49,062 bases of DNA from Clostridiales bacterium UBA1316. Lineage in GTDB: Bacteria; Bacillota; Clostridia; Oscillospirales; Oscillospiraceae. The position numbers and the translations under genes are program-made. The stretch covers positions 1 to 49,062 of the forward strand of contig DBTM01000079.1 of the NCBI GenBank assembly GCA_002307055.1. Direction: 5' to 3'. The notes under the pieces were generated by a model. That model saw nothing but the letters and a program-made list of their open reading frames with translations, was not told the DNA's origin and did not search any database. This document shows, one piece after another, positions 40,489 to 47,162 of the stretch (within the stretch, counting starts at the first letter, position 1; every line of letters starts with the position of its first letter).

Positions 40489-42054
40489 TTATTTTTCATA
40501 GATATAACACGCAATCGGTGCCTTGTCATTTTTTTCGGGCAGTGTGATGAAGCCCGTGTTGTACAGTTCTTCGAGCAGATAGACGCCTGAATAAAACACA
40601 ATCCATGTTTCTGCGTATCCTTGCGTATATTGCCGGAGCTGTGCCGGAATGGTGGTATCAACAATGCTGTAAATATTTTCCCGGATTCCTTTGCATAGTG
40701 GTTTGAGTGCTTCCGACAGTTCAGCGTTGATTGTTTTAAACAGTTCTCGGCTTGCCGGTGTGGAGACGGCGACGTTGCACAACATTTTTCCGTCTCGCTT
40801 TATGTGATAGCCTTCATCTATTAATTGAGCATAGATTTCAGTATCCGCATCCTGAATATTATCCCGGTATACGTCATACAAAGCCTGCGCCTTCTTCGCG
40901 TCACGCAATTCTTTCTGACAGTGATATTCGCCGAATATAACGACATCACGCGGCCATACGGTGCACGCTTGGAGATCTGTGGGAGTTGATCCGCTGCCCC
41001 ATAATGAGCCCTTTGATTCTTCGGCAAAGATAAAAGCTTTCGAACCGCAGGACAGAATCTGCGGATAATCTGCCGGTGAAAGTCCATGACCGGCATTATC
41101 GAAATCCGCTATATTATTCGAAAAAAACCAAGCGTAACGCATATCGGGAGCGTCATATTTGAAAACGTCGCAGTGCTTGAGTTCCGGTAAATACTGAGTA
41201 TAGGCCGATATAATGATGGGAACATATTCGGCGTATAATTTATTAAATTGATGCTTGACCTGCTCGACCGCATTTTTTCTTAAAATATGCAGATTCGTTC
41301 GATATTTATCTTTTGCGGGCGAAATCATCACACCTGCGTCGAGCAGAAGCTTAATTTCATCCTCGAGATATACAGCCGGGGTTCCTGTTTCTATCGAAAG
41401 CTCGCTTATGGTTTTCGCGGCATCATGACATATCAAGGCTATTTGGCACGGAAGCTTTCTTTTAAAAACTTCCCATACATTCACTTTTGAAAAATCGACA
41501 GCGGATTTATAAACCGTGAAATCCGATGGATTGAAGCTCTTCTCGCCGCAGGTATTCATCGTGTAAGCCTCCTTTAATTTTTGCCTGCCTTTTGATAGAT
41601 AGAACTTGACCATTTCCTCCGAAATATTAAGCTTCGCTGCTATCATGCGTATTGAAAGCTCTTCGTAATAAAAGCAAACCAGTGTTTGACGGTACAGCTT
41701 TGATAAACGAGACAGCTCGAGGTGAATGAGTTCAACATCTTCCTGCTTCACTAATGTATCGTCTATCGGTAATGCGTCACCGGCGAGGTTTGAAAAAGTA
41801 TCGAATTCACCCTCAAGTGAAATGGGCTGCTTCCTCATACACCATTTTTTATAAGTATTATGGGCGACGCTCCAAATAAAGGCATCAAAGCGCTCGATGG
41901 ATTTACCCTTGCTGATTGACACATCACATTGATACGCAATCTCCTGCGCAAGCTCCTCAGCCTCATAAAGATTGTTGATTCTTTTAAACGCAAAGGATAG
42001 AAAAGCAGCAAGATAATTCTGCGTCAGCTTTTCCAGCTGGTCATTTCTATCCAT
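40489..42054 (-). CDS. ECF-like sigma factor with long C-terminal extension
   Basis: A 521-residue protein whose first 165 residues are an ECF-type sigma-70 factor: region 2 (LAAFLSFAFKRINNLYEAEE, DAFIWSVAHNTYKKW) and region 4 (LSRLSKLYRQTLVCFYYEEL, SIRMIAAKLNISEEMVKFYL). The remaining about 350 residues include a winged-helix-like stretch (AKTISELSIETGTPAVYLED) and an unassigned domain with no membrane segment. It may bind a ligand or control DNA binding in cis, replacing an anti-sigma factor, since none is adjacent (inference). I recall similar sigma proteins with large extensions in Clostridia. The ribosome site is weak. Target genes are unknown. Confidence 0.8.
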   Translation of the reverse strand: MDRNDQLEKLTQNYLAAFLSFAFKRINNLYEAEELAQEIAYQCDVSISKGKSIERFDAFIWSVAHNTYKKWCMRKQPISLEGEFDTFSNLAGDALPIDDTLVKQEDVELIHLELSRLSKLYRQTLVCFYYEELSIRMIAAKLNISEEMVKFYLSKGRQKLKEAYTMNTCGEKSFNPSDFTVYKSAVDFSKVNVWEVFKRKLPCQIALICHDAAKTISELSIETGTPAVYLEDEIKLLLDAGVMISPAKDKYRTNLHILRKNAVEQVKHQFNKLYAEYVPIIISAYTQYLPELKHCDVFKYDAPDMRYAWFFSNNIADFDNAGHGLSPADYPQILSCGSKAFIFAEESKGSLWGSGSTPTDLQACTVWPRDVVIFGEYHCQKELRDAKKAQALYDVYRDNIQDADTEIYAQLIDEGYHIKRDGKMLCNVAVSTPASRELFKTINAELSEALKPLCKGIRENIYSIVDTTIPAQLRQYTQGYAETWIVFYSGVYLLEELYNTGFITLPEKNDKAPIACYIYEK

Positions 42055-42151
42055 TTTGTTAAATCAGCTCTTTTCCTTCGGTGTTTTTGTAAGCGGCTCA
42101 CACCTATATAGTAACTTTATGATATAAAAAGTTAAGTGATTTTAGATCATT

Positions 42152-42181
42152 AAAAAACCGGCCTGCATCTGGCCGGTTTTT
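42152..42181 (-). terminator. Terminator of the minus-strand TthL/TthS-like operon
   Basis: AAAACCGGCC and GGCCGGTTTT flank a 7-base loop, with T-runs on both strands, immediately after the small-subunit stop codon. Confidence 0.85.
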
Positions 42182-42188
42182 ACATAGC

Positions 42189-43004
42189 TTATTTATTCTT
42201 AACGAGCGGGATATCACCCAGGTTGACGTCCTTCGTCGCGTCGATGGCATCAAAGACTTTGTACTCATAGCCGGGGGCGGCGATGACGATGTCGTATTTC
42301 CCCATGGCGAGGTCTTTGAACCAGAAATCGCCGTAATCATCGGACAGGACTTCAACGGTTTTGCCGCCGTTTGTCGCGCGGCAGCGGGCGCCGATGATGA
42401 CTTCCTTTTCTATCGGGTCGTAGAGCGTGCCTGCGATAAATTTGCCGGGGATATTGCGGTAATAGACCTTGGGATGGTTGCCCGTCTCGGGCTGGCGGAC
42501 GGTGGCGCCGACGATGAAGTCCTGCATGTCCGATTCCTCGCCGAACGTTATGGCGTCCGTCGGGCAGGCCTCCACGCAGCGGGGAAGCCTGCAGCCGTTA
42601 TCCAGAAGATGCGCACAGCCGGTGCACTTCTGAGAGATACCGAGTTCTTCGTTAAAGTAGATGGCGTTATACGGGCAGGCATCCTGACAGCTCCGACAGC
42701 CGATGCATTTTTCGGGGTCAATAATCACAAGCCCGTCGTCCCGGCGATAAATGGCGCCTTTGGTGCAGGCTTTCATACAGGTGGCGTTTTCGCAGTGGTT
42801 GCAGAGCTGTGTGATATAGTGTATCCTGACTTTTGGGATTGTGCCGCCGATATTTTCCTGGAGCTTGCACCAAAACTGGCCGATTTCGGGCTGGGGCTTG
42901 GCGTACGGCGTCCAGTCGTTGCCGACGTGCTCATCCTTGCAGGCCAGCTGGCAGTTATAGCAGCCGTTGCACTTGGCGACATCTATACAAAATACTTTTG
43001 ACAT
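42189..43004 (-). CDS. [4Fe-4S] small subunit, TthS/transhydroxylase beta-like
   Basis: A 271-residue electron-transfer subunit. Cys clusters are seen in KCNGCYNCQLACKDEH, LCNHCENATCMKACTKGA, KCIGCRSCQDACPYNA, and CTGCAHLLDNGC followed by PRCVEACPTDA, enough for three [4Fe-4S] clusters. The C-terminal about 85 residues form a beta-rich carboxypeptidase-regulatory/transthyretin-like domain (SDDYGDFWFKDLAMGKYDIV). This combination, and the length, match the beta subunit of Pelobacter pyrogallol-phloroglucinol transhydroxylase (about 274 residues), rather than plain DmsB/NrfC ferredoxins. AGGAGG is 9 bases before the ATG. It follows the large subunit by 29 bases and the operon ends at a terminator. 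No Tat signal, so the complex is cytoplasmic. Confidence 0.85.
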   Translation of the reverse strand: MSKVFCIDVAKCNGCYNCQLACKDEHVGNDWTPYAKPQPEIGQFWCKLQENIGGTIPKVRIHYITQLCNHCENATCMKACTKGAIYRRDDGLVIIDPEKCIGCRSCQDACPYNAIYFNEELGISQKCTGCAHLLDNGCRLPRCVEACPTDAITFGEESDMQDFIVGATVRQPETGNHPKVYYRNIPGKFIAGTLYDPIEKEVIIGARCRATNGGKTVEVLSDDYGDFWFKDLAMGKYDIVIAAPGYEYKVFDAIDATKDVNLGDIPLVKNK

Positions 43005-43033
43005 GTAAAACGCCCTCCTAACAGGGTAAGCAA

Positions 43034-45754
43034 TTATTCATTAATTAACCAACCATCCAGGCACACGCCCGCGGCTTTGTCGATCTTTCGGGCGAAGGCT
43101 TTGGGGTTGTCGCGCTTCCAGCCGTCCATCTCGGCGCCGGTGACTTTTTGGACGTCGACAAGGAAGCCGGAGGTTGCCATACCGGTCGCGTGCTTGGATG
43201 TCAGGTTGGTCGGCGTGATAGAGTTGATGCAGCCGCCGCGGTCTAATACGCCGGGGATAATGGGGTCCAGCCGCGCGCCGTGGTCGACATAGCAGGTGCT
43301 CGGGATGAGGCGCTCGGTAACATACGCGCCGCATAAAACAGTGCCGCGCTCATTAAATACCTTAACGATATCGCCGTGCTTAATACCGCGCTTTTCGGCT
43401 TCATGCGTATTGAGCCACACCGGCTCATATTGATAGCCGTCCTTGGCTCTGATCTTCATCGTCTCGACTTCTCTGTTCCAGATGATGTCGTCGCACTGGG
43501 CGTGCATGCGCCAGCGCCCGTGATTGGACATGCACAGCAGCGGGTAATTGCCGGCACGATCGCTTGACAGGCGCTCATCGTGGCTTTCGCCCTTTTCAAT
43601 CCAGCCGGGGACAGGCGGGCGCTCCGTGTCGCCGGGCATATATTTTTCAATATATGTGGAGGAAAATTCCAGTTTGCCCGTGGGTGTGGAGAGCGGGTTG
43701 TTCTCCGGGTCCATAAAGAAATTGTAAAGTCCTGCCGGAAGCTCCTGCGCGTTGGGCTTGCAGGGGACAACGTAAATTTTTCGCTTTTTGAATTCGTCCC
43801 AGGACATGCGTTCCTCACAGCCGGAAGCTTTATAAAAAAACCGGACACGGTCTTTTTCAGACATGTTGCAGGTATAAGCATCGTAATATTCCTTGCCGAG
43901 CTTTTCAGCGACCTTTGCGCAGACATCAAAGTCGGACAGGGACTCGCCGATCGCCTCGCAGCACGGCTGCTCAAGATAGACGGAGACGAAAGCGCCGCTG
44001 GAGAGATCATTGCCGATATCGTTCATCTCATGCTTTGTCGCCACGGGGAAAATGATATCGGCAAAATAGCAGTCATTCTCCAGCCATGGATGCTGGGCGA
44101 CGATGCATTCGATTTCCGGGCTCTGCATTGCTTTAGCCGTCAGGTTGCCGTCATTCCAGCAGGTGACCTGGCAAGGCGCGTCTGTCCACATCATGTGCAC
44201 GCGCGACAAGCCGGGGCGCGGGTATACGATCTTTTCAAACTGGTATTCGGTTGTGGGTAAACGGCAGTTCTGCGCGTTCGGGACCTGACTTGAGGAGAAG
44301 CACTGCAAGCCGTACCACTCGGCGTGACCGTCAATCAGCGCTTTATGAATAAGGCAGCGGGGAATGAATTGCTGCGGGGCCGGGAACTGCCTGAAGAGTT
44401 CAATGAGCTCGGGCGCGCGCTCGGCCTGCGCGGGTGACAGTGTAAAGCGTTTCATGTCAATTTCCTGCGCCACATCGCCGTCGACAGGCCGCAGAGGGTC
44501 GGCAATATGCGGTATAGCCGGCATGAAATCTCCCTGATAGGGGAGCGGGAAATCCTTGTTCCAAAGATTGAACTCAATTATTTTCGCCTGATGGACGCCG
44601 GGTTTACCGACGCCGCGCATACCCAGCAGCATGACCTCCAGCCGCGCAGGTTCCGTTGCGTACGGTCCGCGGATCAAGCCGCCGCCGTTGGCGTGGAGGA
44701 TTGACGCTGTTTTTTTTGCCCAGTCGCGGGCAAGTGCCTTGATCGTCCACTCGGGTACGCCGCATTTATCAGACGCCCATTCAGGTGTCTTCGGGATGCC
44801 GTCCTGGACGCCGAGAACATAATCGGAAAATTTATCAAAACCGTAGGCGTGCGTAGCGATATAGTCCTGCTCGTAGGTGCCTTCCGTTATCCACATATAG
44901 GCGATAGCCAGATGAAGAGCGGCGTCTGTCCCGGGGAGAACAGGAATCCACTTGTCGGCGTGGATAGCCGCGCCGTAATTGAGGTCAGGGCAGACATAGA
45001 CGCTTTTAATCCCGATTTTTGTAAACCAGGAGCAAAGGCGGCTCGGCAGCTGGCCGCAGACGCCCAGAGGTGTCGTTTCAGGGTCGCAGCCCCAAAATAA
45101 GAGAAGATCGGAATGCTTTGCGATATCGGGGTAGAGATTCGTCATCGGCATCATCTCGCCCACCGGCTCGCAGCCCCAGACGTGTTTTGCACCCCAGAAC
45201 CAGCCTTCCCAGCTGTCCATATTGCGCATCTGCAGCGTATAGCCGCCCATCATGGACAGAAGCCTGTTCGGGCAGCCGTGGCTGGGAGCCACATGCTTGC
45301 CCTCGCCGTGCATGTCGGCTTGGCACAAGACGGCTTCGGGGCCGTATGTTTCCTTTATGCGGACGAGCTCATCGGCGACAATCTGCGCGGCTTCATCCCA
45401 CGAAATGCGGATGTAACCGGATTTACCCCTGTTCTGCGGATTGCGCTCACCTTTTGGGTCCCAGTCCACACGCTTGAGAGGATAACGGACGCGGTTGGGG
45501 GAATAGACGCGCGCCTTATAGCCAAGGCCGAACGGTGAGATTGTCACACGGTCGGGTGCCGTAAACGTGCTGCCCCGCGCTTCAATCTTCCAAGGGTTAC
45601 AGTATTTGTCCGTATAGTCTTTATCATAATGATACGGCCTGATTCGGGTAATTTTGCCGTCTGTCGAGTCGACCAGGCATGGCCCGCCGCTCTCCGGCCC
45701 CATCAGGCTGAAGCTGATAATGTTTTGTTTGTCAGGCTTGAATTGTTTGCTCAT
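43034..45754 (-). CDS. Molybdopterin oxidoreductase large subunit, pyrogallol transhydroxylase (TthL)-like
   Basis: A 906-residue bis-MGD enzyme of the DMSO-reductase superfamily. It has no N-terminal [4Fe-4S] cysteine motif and no Tat signal, like TthL. Seen: RVRYPLKRVDWDPKGERNPQ, the ISWDEAAQIVADELVRIKETY block, and the MDSWEGWFWGAKHVWG motif whose Ser181 corresponds to the Mo-coordinating serine of TthL (Ser175 from memory). Later blocks are LLFWGCDPETTP, the C-terminal SNHGRWRMHAQCDDI and LDRGGCINSITPTNLTSKHA. The region matching the TthL active-site His reads MHGEGKHVAPSHGC, differing from the second copy in this window, so its substrate may differ. Transhydroxylase, catechol-dehydroxylase-like or related chemistry on a hydroxylated ring is possible. 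It starts at 45754 with AGGAG about 13 bases upstream. Confidence 0.85.
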   Translation of the reverse strand: MSKQFKPDKQNIISFSLMGPESGGPCLVDSTDGKITRIRPYHYDKDYTDKYCNPWKIEARGSTFTAPDRVTISPFGLGYKARVYSPNRVRYPLKRVDWDPKGERNPQNRGKSGYIRISWDEAAQIVADELVRIKETYGPEAVLCQADMHGEGKHVAPSHGCPNRLLSMMGGYTLQMRNMDSWEGWFWGAKHVWGCEPVGEMMPMTNLYPDIAKHSDLLLFWGCDPETTPLGVCGQLPSRLCSWFTKIGIKSVYVCPDLNYGAAIHADKWIPVLPGTDAALHLAIAYMWITEGTYEQDYIATHAYGFDKFSDYVLGVQDGIPKTPEWASDKCGVPEWTIKALARDWAKKTASILHANGGGLIRGPYATEPARLEVMLLGMRGVGKPGVHQAKIIEFNLWNKDFPLPYQGDFMPAIPHIADPLRPVDGDVAQEIDMKRFTLSPAQAERAPELIELFRQFPAPQQFIPRCLIHKALIDGHAEWYGLQCFSSSQVPNAQNCRLPTTEYQFEKIVYPRPGLSRVHMMWTDAPCQVTCWNDGNLTAKAMQSPEIECIVAQHPWLENDCYFADIIFPVATKHEMNDIGNDLSSGAFVSVYLEQPCCEAIGESLSDFDVCAKVAEKLGKEYYDAYTCNMSEKDRVRFFYKASGCEERMSWDEFKKRKIYVVPCKPNAQELPAGLYNFFMDPENNPLSTPTGKLEFSSTYIEKYMPGDTERPPVPGWIEKGESHDERLSSDRAGNYPLLCMSNHGRWRMHAQCDDIIWNREVETMKIRAKDGYQYEPVWLNTHEAEKRGIKHGDIVKVFNERGTVLCGAYVTERLIPSTCYVDHGARLDPIIPGVLDRGGCINSITPTNLTSKHATGMATSGFLVDVQKVTGAEMDGWKRDNPKAFARKIDKAAGVCLDGWLINE

Positions 45755-45777
45755 ATAAGATATTTATCTCCTATTTC

Positions 45778-45811
45778 GCAGCGAGGCGGCGGCACGCTAT
45801 GGCCTCGCTGC
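45778..45811 (-). promoter_or_regulatory. Leader hairpin before the minus-strand TthL-like gene
   Basis: A perfect 10-bp GC-rich stem (GCAGCGAGGC with GCCTCGCTGC, 14-base loop) lies a few bases upstream of the AGGAG ribosome site of the large-subunit gene. It could affect translation or message stability. Confidence 0.5.
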
Positions 45812-45982
45812 AGATAAAACCAGCCAGCATGTGGTTCCCGCATTGATAGTATACATAATATAGCGGACAAAGGGAAACTATTTCACGGCAGGTGGATACA
45901 ACCTATGGGGTGTTGCGGGCGCTTTAAGAGGCAGCTATTTATATATTTATACAAAGGCATATAGAAAATAGGGGCAATGTAC

Positions 45983-46013
45983 TTGACATTGGTATTGTCC
46001 TAAGGTTTATAAT
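45983..46013 (+). promoter_or_regulatory. Promoter with 19-bp MerR-type spacer
   Basis: Perfect TTGACA (45983-45988) and TATAAT (46008-46013) are separated by 19 bases, two more than optimal. The spacer contains an imperfect dyad (CATTGGTA around TCCTAAGG), as in promoters activated by MerR-family regulators. It would drive the three small genes and the second TthL-like gene. Confidence 0.6.
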
Positions 46014-46136
46014 TAAAGCGTATGCGGGCAGCAAAAGGCAAGCGGCAGGACCGCCGTAATTGCAGCGGTACATGAATCAGCTCCGGATATGACATAATAG
46101 CGCAATGCGGCGTAATATTTTAAGTGGGGCTGAAAC

Positions 46137-46541
46137 GTGGAAAACATCAATTTAAACTTACTGGCCAAGGACGGACAAAGACTGCTCGAGGAGCTTGGCA
46201 AGGGCAACATGGTTATTGCCCGCTCAAAAAATGATTTTCTGTATATTCTGGAATTCGATGATAAGTTTCATATGTTTTCTCATACGCCAGGCAGCCCCGG
46301 CGGCGGGCAGAAGCAATTCCCTAAAGATGAGAAATATACCGCCGTCGTTCGTAAAATTGCCGATTTGGCCGATAGCCTCTATCTGGCGGAGTTTGACAAA
46401 GACCTGAATCTATACGGTGTGATGGTCAGTGCCGAGGAGGGCATTCTGTCAATGTTTCCGGGCAATGACAGAGAGAGTGATTCCGATATCGAATTTATCC
46501 TTCCCAAGAAGGACAAGCAGGATAATGAAAGCGAAAAATAA
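46137..46541 (+). CDS. Unknown 134-residue acidic protein upstream of the second TthL-like gene
   Basis: I do not recognise it. It is soluble, with no signal or membrane segment. The N-terminal half has alternating beta-like strands (MVIARSKNDFLYILEFDDKF), and the C-terminus is strongly charged (DRESDSDIEF, KKDKQDNESEK). There are no cysteines. The start is a GTG at 46137 with GGGG 7 bases upstream. It is the first gene after the MerR-type promoter and is followed by two more small genes and the TthL-like large subunit, all on the plus strand with short gaps, so it is probably part of that operon. A chaperone or cofactor-insertion role is conceivable but only by position. Confidence 0.65.
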   Translation: MENINLNLLAKDGQRLLEELGKGNMVIARSKNDFLYILEFDDKFHMFSHTPGSPGGGQKQFPKDEKYTAVVRKIADLADSLYLAEFDKDLNLYGVMVSAEEGILSMFPGNDRESDSDIEFILPKKDKQDNESEK

Positions 46542-46572
46542 ACTAAAAATTTGATTAAGGAGGATGAAACAT

Positions 46573-46824
46573 ATGGGGAGAATCTCGACCGGGAATGACA
46601 AGGAGCTCAAAACCGCCATGACGAAATGGCTGGCGGAGTTTCCTGGCGATCTTATCTGCGCGCGGCAGATCTGGTATGAAGGTCTGGGCGGCTGCGGCGT
46701 TCCGAGCCCGGCAGACATGGAAGCCATGGAAGCTGTTTTTAACAGTTTTACCGACTGGAAAAACATCGGGAATACGCGGTATGAGAAATTCGGCACTCAA
46801 AACAGCTGGAAACGCAGCAAATAA
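46573..46824 (+). CDS. Unknown 83-residue protein in the TthL-like operon
   Basis: An unrecognised soluble protein, rich in Trp, Gly and Lys, with two Cys residues (DLICARQIWYEGLGGCGVPS) and a basic C-terminus (TQNSWKRSK). AAGGAGG lies 9 bases before the ATG at 46573; an earlier ATG at 46564 abuts that site and is unlikely. It is 31 bases after the preceding small gene and 45 before the next. The strong ribosome site argues that it is expressed. Function unknown; association with the molybdoenzyme is inferred from position. Confidence 0.65.
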   Translation: MGRISTGNDKELKTAMTKWLAEFPGDLICARQIWYEGLGGCGVPSPADMEAMEAVFNSFTDWKNIGNTRYEKFGTQNSWKRSK

Positions 46825-46869
46825 TCAGGAAATCGGAATATTGGAATATCGCTGAAAGGAGTTGCTACA

Positions 46870-47070
46870 ATGGCGAATAAAATGATGATTCAGCACATGT
46901 TCAAGCTCGGTGGTCTATATAAGGCACCGGACGGTAAGGTATACAAGGTTGTCGTATCAGAGGTGTACAACCTGCGCTGCTTCGAAATCGTCGGTGGGAA
47001 CATGGTCGGGGGAATGGTGAAAATTCATCCGACATCAGATTTGGCAAAATCACTTATTGAGGTTGTCTGA
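46870..47070 (+). CDS. Unknown 66-residue protein in the TthL-like operon
   Basis: A small soluble protein with a beta-like middle (FKLGGLYKAPDGKVYKVVVS, CFEIVGGNMVGGMVKI) and no membrane segment. AAGGAG lies 8 bases before the ATG. The pattern of short strands and glycines suggests a compact beta fold, perhaps SH3-like, but I do not recognise a family. It is the last small gene before the second TthL-like large subunit (92 bases downstream). Confidence 0.65.
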   Translation: MANKMMIQHMFKLGGLYKAPDGKVYKVVVSEVYNLRCFEIVGGNMVGGMVKIHPTSDLAKSLIEVV

Positions 47071-47162
47071 TAGTGCAGCAACTATAATCTGAGCTTGGAC
47101 CTAACGGGCAGCAATTATTCAAACCCAAGCAATTTAAGCAATTTAAGCGAGGAGGAAAGAAA

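Larger units (their letters stand above)
45755..46136. other. Divergent control region between the two TthL-like loci
   Basis: This 382-base gap contains a strong hairpin in the leader of the minus-strand large-subunit gene (45778-45811), a minus-strand TATACT at about 45848-45853, AT-rich DNA near 45935-45965, and a plus-strand promoter with a 19-base spacer (45983-46013). The plus-strand leader of about 120 bases has competing stems. No gene was found here. Confidence 0.6.

Noticed and set aside
43580..44260. 226-codon plus-strand open frame inside the first TthL-like gene
   Set aside because: It lies wholly within a well-supported large-subunit gene on the other strand and has no ribosome site or family features.
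46014..46136. Known riboswitch (Moco, c-di-GMP or similar) in the leader of the second TthL operon
   Set aside because: Some short segments are reminiscent, but the conserved core sequences I know for these classes are not present; only competing stems are reported.
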